From: Nymphaea colorata
Taxonomy: Eukaryota > Streptophyta > Magnoliopsida > Nymphaeales > Nymphaeaceae
DNA: 32,448 nt
Reading direction: 5' to 3'
NCBI RefSeq assembly: GCF_008831285.2
Contig: NW_022205060.1
Coordinates: 1-32,448 of the forward strand
Shown piece by piece: positions 10,418 through 22,434 of this stretch (position 1 is the stretch's first letter; every line of letters begins with the position of its first letter). Made by a program: the position numbers and the translations under genes. The notes below the pieces were generated by a model. It was not told the origin of the DNA and did not search any database. It saw only the letters and a program-made list of their open reading frames with translations.

Positions 10418-12219
10418 ATGTGCGGGTGTTTCGGATCTGCGCTCTCCTCGCCGTCCCAGTTGACGCTGGGGGAGTTCTCGATCATCAAGCAGTCGAAATT
10501 GGCGGAGGGGGCCTACGGTGATGTGTGGAAATGCAAGTCCACTAAAAATGACTGCATCTATGCTCTCAAGGAAATCAAATTGCAGAATAAAGAGCTTCTC
10601 CAAATGTACTAAAAAGAAGCACGCATCCTAGTACGACAGCCAAACTTAGAGCAAATTAAAGGAAAGGGACGCCAAACGATCGGTGCGGCTGCTCAAGGCG
10701 GGCATAGATCCCAGGAAAAGTGGAGAAGTGGGATGCCTGCTGTTTGAATTTGGGACTATTTCGCTATTTGATGAGATAAGTAGCCACAAATTGACCCACA
10801 GCTAGTTTCTAAAGATACTCATGGAAGTTACTTGTGCACTCGAGGAGATCCATGCCATGGGTGTATGCCACCTCGACATAAAGCCATAGAACCTGATCCT
10901 GATCGACAACAGCTACAAACTATGCGATTTCGGAAGCGCACTATAGAGTCAAATCGACGTCCAGGCCCTCCCCAGGAAATAAAAGCTAAAGATGCAGGAA
11001 TACATCGAGTCCAATTCCACTCTCATATACCGTTCCCCCGAAATGATCACCCTCGAGGACAAACCCATAGGCTTCGCCTCAGACATATGGATGCTGGGCT
11101 GCATCGCCTACTTCATCTACTTCCGGAAGCACCCTTTCGAAGGCGAGGGAAAACTGGCCATTATTTCTCCAAATGTGCGCTACAGCGAGGACAGCGAATA
11201 CGCCAAGCTGATCCAATCGCTCTGGTGCTATAGCCGAGTCTTCGTCCGTCGGCTTCGGCGGTAAAGCAGCGCATAGTGTAGTTGCAGAAGCATTTATGAT
11301 AATAATTTTATCATGTATAATAGTTTTATCCACGAGCAGAGGATCAGCCACTTCCGAGAGCTGGAATAGACGAGGCTCAGGAGGCCAAATGGCAGAAGCA
11401 CTACCATACCGAAGTGCAACCGTACCTGCTCGACCACTACGACAAGCGCATCAATAGCTTCATCCATCACCTCGGGGAAAGACCCATAATCATGAATCCG
11501 GAAAGGGCGGAAAAGGCAGAGGAGAAAAGAAAATCATTGGTCTTTAGGAACGGGGAGGATTGGAGAAGCGTGTATAATACACGGGAGAGGGAAGAGATCA
11601 AGGAGCATCAGAAGTTTGTCTCGCTGAAGAATATGAGGGAAACTGGGAAGATAATGCCATCCACCTACCAAACACCAATGCGATAGTATCGTTCCAGAAG
11701 CAAATAGTTGGAAATTCACCCACCCATGCGTTATAATAGTCGAAGAAGGAGAGAAAGTTTCGAAACGTTCGAGATCGGCAAAAGAAACCCAACTTGAGAG
11801 AATTCGTGAAGGCGCAGAGGACCAAGGATAAAAATAGGTTCGAGCTCTAGCATATCAAAACCAATACAAACCTCATCACCACCCACCACTCATCCCACAC
11901 ATCCAAAAACTACGAAGAAGAGGATGGAGATTTCCTGAGGAACGACAGGACCGACAAGACCGAAAACATAGAAGTATAGGCGAGGATCTACGAGAAGCAG
12001 AGAGAAATCGTTGAGAAAAAACTCCACTTCAAGAAGTTGATGGACCTGGCAATTAAAAACCCAAACGAAAGCAACAGGAAGGAGTACAAGACCATCTTAT
12101 AGAGATGCGGTTTGCTGGGCGGTCGGAAGAGGCACATGAAGTCGTAGACTACCGAGTTGGACAAGTTCACATCGATGGTGGAGACTGCTGACAAGTTGAA
12201 ATAGAGGTAAAATAAGTGA
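10418..12219 (+). CDS. NAK-family Ser/Thr protein kinase (AAK1/GAK/BIKE-like) with charged C-terminal tail
   Basis: ATG 10418. The kinase domain shows a glycine loop LAEGAYGDVW, VAIK-type lysine in YALKEIKL, GCLLFEFG, catalytic loop HLDIKPQNLIL, CDFGSAL, YRSPEMI, and DIWMLGCIAYFIYFRKHPFEG. The last is typical of AAK1/GAK kinases, which phosphorylate clathrin adaptors. The catalytic loop has HLD instead of HRD. A 19-nt intron at 10631-10649 (GTACGA...CTTAG) restores frame exactly. A second, longer intron is likely at 11276-11323 because it removes a TGA. Single-base corrections are needed near 11220 and 11785. The tail (about 11360-12219) is Lys/Arg/Glu-rich with no domain recognised and ends at TGA 12217. 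The start MCGCFGS has cysteines that may be acylated. It converges with the tubby-like gene, 15 nt apart. Confidence 0.88.
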
Positions 12220-12234
12220 TGATTATCATTCCCA

Positions 12235-13090
12235 TCACTCCAGTCCGATCTTAAAGTCGAATGTGGCTATCATGATCGCCAGCAGCTTCTCAGTCTCCAA
12301 CTTCCGCTGCATGCACACCTAGAAAGGTTGTCCTGCTCGCTCACCTTCATCAGCTCCATCACTCTTTGCCCGTTGAGGTTGCATACGATCATGTTTTCCA
12401 CGCAGGGCACCACCTATCTGCGAGAGAAACGCAGGACTGCCTCTCCTGTCCTTCTGGAAACTGCTGGCTATAGATTGGTGTGTCTGGAGATGTGTTCGAA
12501 GTTGTTGCCCTTTGAGTAAAGTTCCTCCAAATCGCATGTAGTCCCCGATCCGTCAAAGAGTCCCAATGAGACCGTTCCCTCAGCGTATAGATGTCCAGTT
12601 GTCTGCAGAAACCTCCACAGCCTACTCTGAAGGCAACAGTAAGAAAAGTAACATTTTCCTTTATCAAGTGATACCTGCTTCCGACGAAGTTGGAGGTAAG
12701 CTCGTAGACGTTATTTGGATTGGCATTATCGATGATTTAATATTTGCTCCCTAGGAGGCCTCTTTTCTTCTTGACGGAGAATAAAACTGCATCCTAGCCT
12801 ACCAGTTCCACCGTTTGCAGAAAAGTTCCGAGGGAGAAAACCGGTCTAATGTGGACGATGGTATCAACTGTCTTTTTTCCTTCTTTATTTGGGAGAAAAA
12901 CGGCGTTATCTTTTACTGCAATTTGGTGTGTTTCATGTTTGTTGTAGTTGGTAGTGCCGTGTTCGATATCCAGTTCCTTTTCGAGTAGTTCTATGGGGCA
13001 AATCTGATTGATCTTGGTTGATTTCTTGGCGGCTTCTTTGATCTACACTCTTACCATCGAGTTGGAGGATTCACAGTTGAGGGGTTCCAT
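12235..13090 (-). CDS. Tubby-like / LURP-one superfamily protein
   Basis: ATG 13090 to TGA 12235-12237. The open frame runs through an N-terminal polar region, then VFLPNKEGKK, HIRPVFSLGTFLQTVEL, FSVKKKRGLLGSKYQIID, and VYELTSNFVGSRYHL. This succession of beta strands resembles the tubby C-terminal barrel, where LGTKF-like and VYE-like strands occur. A one-base correction is needed near 12560. A 26-nt intron at 12319-12344 (GTGAGC...TTCTAG) restores the C-terminus, which ends with a hydrophobic helix (LLAIMIATFDFKIGLE) like the buried helix that closes the tubby barrel. Tubby-like proteins bind membrane phosphoinositides. Assignment is by pattern, not search. Confidence 0.6.
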
Positions 13091-13480
13091 TTGTGTTTAA
13101 TTTCTATTATTGATGGAAGAATAATAGAATAGGTTTTTAATTTGCTGATGAAAATATGGTGAGATGCGACTGGAGGGAATGGACTGGCAATCGTGAGATA
13201 AATGAGGCAGTTGTGGGATTGGGAAGTTATAAAGGAAAATAAAGTAAATTATTGATGCAGTTACTGATTTTCTTTTATTAAAGGAAAGGGTAAATGATAG
13301 ACAAAAAGAAAAGATGTTTTTTGATCTTCCACGAATAGTATCGTAAATATTATTATCTCCAAAATAGACGCAATAACAATAAAACAAACTCATGAACCAA
13401 AAGAACAATACAAAACATTACAACCAAACCAACCACCAACAATCCACGGCAAGAATAGAGCAATAAATCCATAAGTGACG
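13091..13480. other. Divergent intergenic region
   Basis: About 390 nt between the start of the minus-strand tubby-like gene and the plus-strand coiled-coil gene. AT-rich, with A-rich tracts at 13280-13330 and 13370-13430. No conserved coding frame was recognised. Likely a shared promoter region. Confidence 0.6.
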
Positions 13481-14987
13481 ATGCCAGATAGAAATGATAA
13501 TGGTATGCACACCAATAGATATGATAAATAACTCATCACCAAGACTAAAAAGGTAGATTAGTAAAGTTCCAACATGAGGCGGTAGACTACTTCCTAAAGC
13601 GACAATAACAATGACTATCTCATTCCCAGATCTAACCTTAGACCAACCATTTATCCAGGATATTTATATAGCTTTTTGGAGAATAGCAGCTAGAATAAAC
13701 CAATACTGAACTCCAGCAATAGAACAAAGATAGGACGCATAAGAAAGTTATTGATTAACTTATAGCCAACAGGATCGCCAATTAGATCATAAGACTGCAA
13801 TAGATCGAAGAAAGTACCTGAATTACCATAAGACGCTGGAGAAGAGCGCCAAGAATGGATCGAATGAGGAGAAGTGGAGGATCGTTGTGCTCACCTATCG
13901 CGATAAACTGCAGAAGTGGAATTAGTTATCAAGTAGGAGAAGAGGATGAAGGCGTTACTCCAAAAGGAATTGAATGCGAGGGTTGAGGAAGTGCAAAGAC
14001 TGTCCACTATGAACAATATCAAATTCCAAAAGCTGAATGCTGCTATTGTTGATTTGGACGATAAGATAGCATAGAATAACGAACTGAGCAATACTATAAA
14101 CCAAATGTAGCTAAACCTCTCGACCATGAAGATAAACATGGAGCAAATGGAGACATCATTGGTAGCAACTGAATAGTAGAAGCAAAAGTTGGCCAAAGAA
14201 CTCATGTAAGTCACACAATCTCTGCATTAAGTGTCACACTAGCTGCAAATAGAACGATAGAAGACAATCATATAGCAAACAAAGAGGAACTTAACATAAT
14301 TGCTGAGGAAAAAGTTCTGGAAGATTAAGCTGAGGATTTTAGGAGAGAAATCATGGACATCAAGTCAAAATATTAATATTAAATCATACAACTAGAGACT
14401 AAATTGCGAGATGTGCAAATAGAGAAAGAAGAGCTGCTCCTCAACATCATGGACCTTTAGCATAGAAACTCCTTCCTATCAAGAAAGCCAGAAACAAAGG
14501 AAAGCTACTCCCAAACTGAAGTCAATACTGTAAAAGCTTACTACAACTCACTCTAGGATGAATGTAGGATGAGGATTTGTAAATGGGATAGCAGGGGAAC
14601 TACTAGCACAACTAGAGCAGCAGGGAGGAAAGCGACTGCGAGTTCTAGCTCTCCATCGACCCCCACTCCACCAACAACCACAGGATAGACACGCCCAGAT
14701 AGTTCTACGAGCAGTACAGCGACAGGGATAGGGAAAACTACTGCCAGTCCAACGTCGATGGCTCCTTCGATGAAGGCAACTCCCTCAGCAACACACCCTC
14801 GCGCTACATGGATACCCTCGAACAGCTGACATCCGAACTGGCTGAAGCCTACCAAAGAATAAACTAGCTTACCCAAAGAAATAACATCCTGGAAGAACAG
14901 ATAAAGACTCTGTCCATGAAAGCTTCGTCGTAAAAGCAGCCAGTAAAATCAGTAGGTGGCCTATTCACCAGTTTCTTTAAGAAGTGA
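13481..14987 (+). CDS. Coiled-coil protein, function unknown
   Basis: ATG 13481 to TGA 14985-14987. The N-terminal 110 residues are polar and disordered (Asn/Ser/Gln-rich). A 19-nt intron at 13814-13832 (GTACCT...CATAAG) joins in perfect frame to a helix starting TLEKSAKNGSNEEKW. A 26-nt intron at 14206-14231 (GTAAGT...CATTAAG) joins KELI to TLAANRTIED. One-base corrections are still needed near 13920 and 14570. The middle is heptad-rich coiled coil (RVEEVQRLSTMNN, LETKLRDVQIEKEELL). The C-terminal part is acidic and Asn/Ser-rich, ending with another short coiled coil (LEQLTSELAEAYQRINQL) and a GLFTSFFKK tail. No family is recognised. It may be a cytoskeletal or basal-body component, as many ciliate coiled coils are, but nothing here proves it. 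Confidence 0.7.
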
Positions 14988-15041
14988 TAAGGAAGCATTG
15001 TGAAAATGATTTGAATAGTAATATAAATCATACGCTGGTGG

Positions 15042-17450
15042 TCATTTAGTATAGTATTTGTTTATCTTGTACATGTCTCTCTCCTTGACTAGGATATTGT
15101 TCCTGTCGATGTCCCTAATCTCAAGCTCGTTCCTCATGATCTCAATTGCTTTTTCTATCTTAGTGCTTACGACTGATAGCTTGTTGGCCAGTTGGGAAAT
15201 CTTCTCAAGCTCACGAGAGAGATTGTACCTTTGAGGTGAGTTGAAAGTGCTAATCAGCTAAATCATAGAAATGATACCTTTTGGATGGCGACGAAATTGA
15301 AGTTTCGAATGTCTGAGATGTGGGTTCGATATGTGTTGAGTTCCTTATAGACTGTCTTCATTACCTATTGCAGTTTGTTGTATTTGGCTTCATAATCTTT
15401 TTGTTTTTAGTAATTGTTGTTTTGGTAGTTTTTGAGTGTGGTTTCTGCCTGTTGGATGAGATAATCATTCTCCCGCAGTTTCTTTAGTTGTTGCAGCTAG
15501 AGCTAAAGATCCTATATTTTGGCTGTTTTGGATTCTATTTGTGCCAGTCGTTAAGATAATGCCTTATTCAGCTGGCTCTCTCTTTCCTTATATGCTTGTC
15601 TGTCGAATTATAGCTTTTTAATCTATTCTTGCAGCTTCCATTTGGCTTCCTCCTATGATTGAATAGTAATTTCATATTTTTAATCGTCTATTATCTATTT
15701 TAAATATCGGTTTGCCTGTTTTAGCATTTTTTGACCAACTACCTTTCTGCTTATTCGAGTTGGTTTATCTTTTATTTCAGCATTTATATTTCCATGGCAT
15801 TCAATTTCAGCTTTTCTTCACTCTTTTTTTGCAGTTACTGCAGTTTAATTTCCTTTATTTCTCTTTGATGCTTTTCCTCGAGTGCCTGCTTAGCCAAAGA
15901 CTAGATGTGTTTCTCCTTTTCTTCAATTTGTGCTCTGTTGGTATGGGCTATGTATTCCCAATGTTCTTTCTAGCTTTTCAAGGTATGGGTGAGATCGTTG
16001 ATCACTCTTTTGTTTTCTTTGGTTTATACGGTCTTATCTTCTAGCGTATCTTTTAATTTCTTGCCCTAAGATGTGAATTTGTCAATGATTTCTATCTTCT
16101 ATTCAGTCAGTTTCTGCAATTTCTGGATCAACTCAGTGGCATAGTTTGCCTCATTTTACTTTTCAGCTAACTATCTACATAATTCTTCAGTTTTTTCCCT
16201 CTAGATTGAGAGCTAGTTTTCGAGATTGTTGATTTTGATGTTTAGAATGGTCACCTATTTATCAATAAATGCTGCTATTCGTCTTCTTTGGCCTTGCTGA
16301 TCTTTATGAATTCTTCGTATTATCTGGAGACTTAGTCAAGTAGTTGGCTTTCTCTTTTGAACATTTCGAGGATGTGCTACTTTTCCGATTTTAATGCCAT
16401 ATTTTCTTTTAATATTTGCTGGTTTTGGTTTTTGAATTCTTCTAAGACGAAGGGAAGCTCTCTTAGCTTTTAGTTTTATTCCTCAATGTACCTAAGTGAT
16501 TGAATGAGGCCCTTAAAATTGGAATTCTCCTGACGAAGATATGTGAGTTGGTCGTTTAGTTCTCGTATCTTCAGCTGATCCTTCCTTATCTCCTTCATTT
16601 TTTGCTCAAGAATGTTTTCCCTCTATTAAATTTCAAAGGAGTGCCTGGCTTTCAGCTAGTTGATCTCTTTTTCCTTGTTGGATAGTGCAGCAATATTCTT
16701 GCAAGCTTCCTCAAGAGTTCTATTCAGTTTTATCTCTAAATTTTCGATGTGCTTATTGGAGTTGTTCAATTTTTGCTCCAAGATAAAGAACTCCTCTTCT
16801 GACTAGTTCATCTTTTTCATTAGGAAGCCTATCTCTCCCTTCAGTTCTTCGTTCTTGCTCATTAACTCAGTTACATTTTTTATTTTTCACTGATTTTTGC
16901 TTGCTGATCTTTGGTTAAGGCTATGTCTCCTCATAGGTTTTGTTGATCTGTTCCCGATCGATATTGCAAAGATTGATCTAATGTTTGAGTCGGCTGACTT
17001 CTCCTTCCAGTTGCAGGCAATTCTTACGATGGGTTTCCTTGATGGACGTGATATTTTTGTTGAGGGCGGCAATCTTACTCTGCAATTCTTTATTTTCCAA
17101 GGCCAGTTCTTCCCTTTCGTATTCCAATTGACAAATTCCATCTGCATTTTCGATTTATCGGTCTGCATTTCACCTTTTCCTCATACGCTGACAATAATTC
17201 TCTGCGATAATTTTAGTTCGATTTCTAAATAGGAGAGGCGGTACGAGTAGGGATTTAAAGGATTCATCCCACCGGTCGTTTAGGATTGAATTTCTGCGTT
17301 GGAGCTGATTTTGAGTTTATAGTTGTTTATTTTATATTTATTAAAGTTAGAAAATGCGAAGCTTGTCCACTGGACTTTCGATTGGTAATCGCTAGCTGCT
17401 GATTGGCTTGCCCGGTGATTCGCTTTAGGGTTACTAAATGTTAACGTCAT
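15042..17450 (-). CDS. Long coiled-coil protein, about 790 residues
   Basis: ATG 17450 to TGA 15042-15044. After a polar N-terminus (MTLTFSNPKANHR, and a Tyr/Ser-rich patch), almost the whole protein is continuous heptad coiled coil rich in Lys, Glu, Gln and Leu. Examples are EELALENKELQSKIAAL, FILEQKLNNSNKHIENL and IQKLQKLTEQKIEII. TAA/TAG codons at Gln positions are very frequent. A 20-nt intron at 15258-15277 (GTATCA...ATTTAG) joins AIQK to LISTFNSPQRYNLSREL exactly in frame. Several one-base corrections are needed (near 17185, 17160, 17110, 16890, 16250, 15660), all of missing-base type in the cases I resolved. The pattern suits a filament, centriolar or tethering protein. No named family is recognised. 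It converges with the other coiled-coil gene, 54 nt apart. Confidence 0.75.
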
Positions 17451-17760
17451 TTTATTCCGTTTATCTTTTAGTTCTGGTTAATTTTAGTCTGTTTTTTTGC
17501 GTTGGGAGGTGTTATTGCTAGTTTGATGTTGTTTTTATCTGGAGTTTGATTTTCTAGGGGAGTTTATCTCTTCAAAATGGGTCTTCTCGGAATATGGCTC
17601 ATCCTATGTAATTTTTATAAGTTATTAATCAAAACTCCAAATAGGAAATAATTACTAAGAAAATGGGGTGCTTGAATATTATTGCAAAGTACTTGCAATT
17701 AATATAAGTAGATCAAATAATTGGGATACCACATTATTGATTATCTAAGATTCGTTGAGG
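17451..17760. other. Divergent intergenic region
   Basis: About 310 nt between the divergent coiled-coil gene (start 17450) and the first methyltransferase copy (start 17761). T-rich then A-rich, with no coding pattern seen. Presumably a two-way promoter. Confidence 0.6.
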
Positions 17761-18580
17761 ATGAGTAAGGAGTGGGCTCTGAACAACAAACAGATCAAGA
17801 ACCAGTATGATCACTTCGCTGAGGGCTACTCGGGGATCGATAGCACCATGCTGACCTTCTACTACACCCTCGTCAACATGCTCGACATCTCCAATGCCAC
17901 AACATCCTGAAGTTGGCTGCGGAACTGGAAAATTGATCCCCTATGCTGTCAGTGTTAAAAATCCAGAATGCAAATATGTGGCTTCTGACATCAGTGATGG
18001 AATTTCGAAGGTGATGGGGTTACCTTAAAGGCTATCTCGAAAGAATGGGAAACTACGGGATATTGAAGATTGGATAAAGAAGAACAACTTGGATTTCAGA
18101 GTGATCGATGGGGAGCAGCCCATACACCTGAGACCAAATTGACAGGATCATCCTCAACCTCGTCCTCATGATTACTGAACATCCTGATGTGATGCTCCGA
18201 AACCTAGCAGAAGCGGCAGACAAGGACTGTCTGATGGGTGTGACCATATGGGGAAACAAGGAGCTCAGCAATTTCCTCACCTTGCCGGAGAAGGTAAGAG
18301 CAGAACAAGGTAAGCCTGCCCTCCATGTCCGTGACAGCTTCCATCTTTACGGCAAGCTGGAGGAACTGGCTCAAGCAACGGTTGGGAGGTTATACTTAAT
18401 GGGAACAGAATGCCCCTTTCTCATGCTATGAGCTGAATGCTAAGCTCAAGACACTAACCAGCCACATCACCGGAGGCCAAGCTGACATTAATGAAAAAGT
18501 TAACGAAAAGCCACAGAAATACTCAAAAGCAAAAATATCTCAATTTCCCCGTGCAAATGGCCATCCTAAAGAAGAAATGA
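17761..18580 (+). pseudogene. Class I SAM-dependent methyltransferase, copy 1 (frame-disrupted)
   Basis: The start (ATG 17761) reads DHFAEGYSGIDSTMLTFYYTLVNMLDIS, nearly identical to copy 2. Downstream recognisable blocks lie in all three frames: the motif-I region (about 17915-17945), CKYVASDISDG, LNLVLMITEHPDVML, CLMGVTIWGNKELSNFLTLPEK, and the end LNFPVQMAILKKK before TGA 18578. At least five indels are needed, and the glycine-rich SAM loop is degraded relative to copy 2. Either this copy is decaying or the sequence here has more errors than its neighbour. Two blocks (18168-18431) stay intact for over 80 codons, which argues for recent decay. Confidence 0.6.
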
Positions 18581-18787
18581 ATGATCATTCAAACCAAATC
18601 CTCATCATTTTATTAATGAGTTGACAATAAAGCATATATTGCCTTCCAGCAATAAGTTTTTTCCTTTTTATAGTTATTGCTTATATTATTGAACAAACAG
18701 TACATAAAAAGTTTAGCTTTTGGTGATCAGAAAGTTAAATTTAGGTTAAAATGCCTAAGTTGTAAATATAGATATTTTTCCCGATAT
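18581..18787. other. Spacer between methyltransferase copies
   Basis: About 207 AT-rich bases with TATA-like runs near 18770-18790, just before the start of copy 2. Nothing coding seen. Confidence 0.55.
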
Positions 18788-19625
18788 ATGTAATCAAAGC
18801 CAGAACTCATAGTGCCCACCAACGAGGCAGTCAAGGACCAGTGGAACCATTTCGCCCCAATTTATTCATTGGTCGACGCCTCAATGCAGACCTTCTACTA
18901 CACTCTAGTTAACATGCTCGACATATCCAAAGCTAGCCATATCCTCGAGATCGCAAGTGGCATCGGAAAGATGATCCCCTACACTATCAGTCTCAAAAAG
19001 ACTGAATGCACATATCTTGCTTCAGATATCAGCGAAACTATGATCGATCTATCTAAAAAGTTCCTCGATGGTTATTTGGGAAAGATAGGCGTCACAACGA
19101 AAGTGGAAGATTGGATGGAGAAGCAGAACCTAACTTATAAGGTTATTGATGGGAAAAACCCATTGAAACTCCTTACAAGTTCGATAGGATCATCCTCAAT
19201 CTCGTCCTGATGATTACTGAAAACCCCAAATAAATGCTTCAAAACTTGGCTAGCGTTGCTTCGTAGGGATGCCTGTTGGGAGTTACCATATGGGGAGACA
19301 AGAAATTGAGCAATTCCTAACGCTTCCGCAAGCCGGCATGGAAAATCAAGGCATTCCAGTCCCCAACATTCGCGAAAATTTCCATCTCTACAACAAGCTG
19401 GAGCCGCTTGCCCTCGAAAGCGGATGGGAGGTAGTCGTTCAGTGGGAACAAAATGCACCTTTTTGCAATATCGCTTTGGACGATGATCTTAAAACCCTCA
19501 TCAAGAACTTTTCCAGGGGGCACAAAGGAATCGAATAGTTTATCGAGACTAAGGTCAGCGAAATACTGGCCAGCAAGAATACTCTGAATTTCCCCGTGCA
19601 AATGGCCATCCTCAGAAAGAAATGA
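18788..19625 (+). CDS. Class I SAM-dependent methyltransferase, copy 2
   Basis: ATG 18788, which lies upstream of the first visible GTG, gives the N-terminus MQSKPELIVPTNEAVKDQWN. Motif I is HILEIASGIGKM, the SAM-binding loop; an acidic residue follows in YLASDIS (motif II), and YKFDRIILNLVLM covers the post-motif strand. After GVTIWGDKKLSN the chain runs to LNFPVQMAILRKK and TGA 19623. Two one-base corrections are required (near 19165 and 19315). At the second, copy 1 has one more T in the same homopolymer, which shows a lost base here. The family is UbiE/type 11-like by pattern and the substrate is unknown. It is 69-78% alike to copy 1 by eye in conserved blocks, hence a tandem duplication. 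Confidence 0.8.
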
Positions 19626-19801
19626 TGATCTTAATCGAATTCTATTGACCCATATCCTGAACCATCCTGAAAAATCATATACATTTATTCATTGATTTTC
19701 CCAAACTCTCTTCGGCTTCTTCTTTCCTTATATGATCTCTCACGGTCTTTAGATATTCGATTTTGTTAATATTCTATAGAAGTCGTATATAAACTATACT
19801 T

Positions 19802-22434
19802 ATGTAAGAGGCGATTGAAAAGCGCAAGCATCAGGAGTGGATCCACCTCTAGCAGCAATTCAAAAATTATAAGAACAATTTTCACGGAAGGCCATTAATC
19901 CCAAGACAAATATCCACCTATTTGGAACTCACCAATTTCATCACGACCTTGGTGCCCGCCTTCAACGAGCATACTTTCAGGGACTCACCAAAGAGGAAAA
20001 TTCCTTCGTCAATCAAATCACGCAATCCATCAGTAGTGACCTGCAGAACAAATTGAAGAGTTTGGCTTATCGATTGTAAAAAAAGGAAATAGAATAAAAT
20101 AATAGCAAAGATGTCAAGACCCTGTGCAAGATATGCCTTCATTAATTGAGAGCCGCCTAGATTGCCGAAGCTAAACAATCTCTAGACGGAAAAGAATTGC
20201 TCACCCAGAACATATTGAGACTCATAAAAGAAGTTGAAGAAACCACTGAGCCCTTCAGTCTGGAGGAGGATCGCAGGTTCTTCAAAGAGCTTAGAAACGC
20301 ACTGAAGCATAAGGAGGAAGTGATAGAGCTTTGCCAAATTGAGGGAAACGAGTTCGTTGATATGATGTAGGAACAACTGAAAGGATTATTGATAGATAAG
20401 GAGCTTCTTATTTTTTCCTAAGATAAAAGTAGCCATAGCCAGAGATGAAGGGGTATTAGCTCAAATAAACGTGACTAAATCACTGAGACGCATATCAACT
20501 AGAAAATACCCGAAATAATCAAGTTAGTCACTGCAAATCTTAAAAAAATGGAAGAAAAGAGAAGGAAGCAGAGGATTGTACATGCGAGGTTCAGACTGGA
20601 GACACTTAAAGCTTCAAATCATGGAATTCAAAAGAAAAATATCAGCTTTATAATCAGAAATAGTCATTGTAACAGCTAAAAGAATAAACTAAACTGGTCC
20701 ATACAGGAAAAGTAGCTAACCATTCAAAAATATGAAAAATAACTGACTGAACTAAAGGAATAATTCGGTAGAAAGACCTATGATCTGAAGAAATAAGTAA
20801 AATCTCTCTAAGATAAAAACAAAAAATACAAAGAGTAGCTTGAGAAACAAAAATCAAGGAGAAATCTCGACTTAACATAAAACAACTTAAAGAGCATGAG
20901 TTAGTTTTCACAGATAAAGGAGCCAAGCTTTGCTTAGGAAGTAATCGAGGAGCCGTAAAAGAATAGGAGCGAAGATAAAAAAAGAAAAAAACTGTCAATG
21001 GATTAGGCAAGACCAATGGCAAATTCTTCCTTCCAACCATTAAGAAGATCAGCAACAACGATGAATAATCAGCATTAAGGGACGACACCATGAAGTCCTA
21101 AAATTAGGAGCAAAGTATTGCAGATCCAATTCTCAACACAATGTAAAGCCGTAATAGCTCCTCCCATAATGTCACCTTAGTCTCATCGAAAAAAGTTTCC
21201 ATATCAAAACAAAACTCCAAAGGCGAAATTACATCCAACTAAAGAAACAGATCCCGCAAGAAGGCATAAAGAATGATGACACTAGCCAACGCTAAAGATC
21301 CAATTAACGAAGGAGATTTGAAGAGAAAGCAAAGCTACAAAACTGTCAAAACCTAAAGAGCTACAGAAGGAACGATGTATTAATAAGCACCACAAAAGAA
21401 ACCCTGCCGTGATCAAGGGTAAAAAAGACAAAAATGCAAACCTGCAAAAGAAAGGTGGAAATTAGATAAAACGGTTGAATAATTCTCTCAAGAGAAGAAA
21501 AGACAAGATAGTTTCAAACCATTTCAAGTAGAACGAGTAGAAGACGGAAGAAAAGGTAATATAGAGAATGTAGATGCAACAAGAGGCTCATGAAGTCAAC
21601 GAAAAGCTCAAATAGAAGGTAATCGATAGGTCAAGCGTCAACAGTTCCATATCAAGTAAAAGTAACTTCAAAAACAACAATCGAACAGCTAGATAATCGA
21701 TCTACAAGCAGAAGAACAGGACTGAGGAGCAAACCTATCTAGATGAATCGCCAGGGAAAAGCTATGAGAATGAATTATTCCCAAAGAAAAAGTAAGTCAG
21801 CTCTCATAAGCCTTATCTCCGCAACAGCTTCTCCAAAATTAATGAATAAATAGACAAGTAGAACTATCAGACACCCTCGTTCGAGCCATAATCAGTCGGA
21901 GTGGAGCATCTCAAGAAGTTGTAGGAAAAAAATCAATGAAGCATCATTTGTTCCAAATCTATAGGGAACTTTCAAAGGAATCAAAGACTCAAAAAGATAT
22001 AAGCATTAAAAGTTCAGCTAAATCTTCGAAAAGTATGTATAGGACCTAAAAACTGGCAAAATGATAAAAACCTGAGGATTAATAGCAGATAATAACTGCA
22101 ATCACTGAACCTTTGTTCCCAAGGCTTAACCAAAGCATAATGAATGCAGGAATAACGTGAAATAGAACTAAGGTTATTGTGGTGTCAACCGTCTAAAGAA
22201 ACAGCATCAAAAGCACGAGCTATAGGCACTAAAATCAAGACTTTAGGATCATTCGGTAAGGTAAAACTCAAATAGACAAGCCTCAATGCTTCCTATCATA
22301 CATCTCCACCCATGAAAGACGATTTTCAATTATCGAGAATGAGAAAATAACGCAAATCTGTCAACTATACGAATAGCACCCTGCTCACTCTTGAAGGTTG
22401 TTATTTTTTAACGAGAAATAGCATATAGATATGA
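19802..22434 (+). CDS. Long Lys/Gln/Ser-rich protein, function unknown
   Basis: ATG 19802 to TGA 22432-22434, reading TAA/TAG as Gln. The N-terminal about 200 residues look folded and helical (HQEWIHLQQQFKNYKNN, YLELTNFITTLVPAF, NKLKSLAYRLQKKEIE, TLCKICLHQLRAAQ, FFKELRNALKHKEEVIELC). The middle is coiled coil (KYEKQLTELKEQFGRK). The last half is low-complexity Lys/Gln/Ser/Asn. A TGA at 20446-20448 probably lies inside a 22-nt intron at 20425-20446 or close by (GTAGCC...TGAAG), with a G-run miscount after it. About six further one-base corrections are needed. No domain is recognised. Very high TAA/TAG density marks it as a fast-evolving, probably disordered protein. Confidence 0.6.

Noticed and set aside
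15712-17232. Several plus-strand Phe/Leu-rich frames of 110 residues
   Set aside because: They are antisense shadows of the long minus-strand coiled-coil gene.
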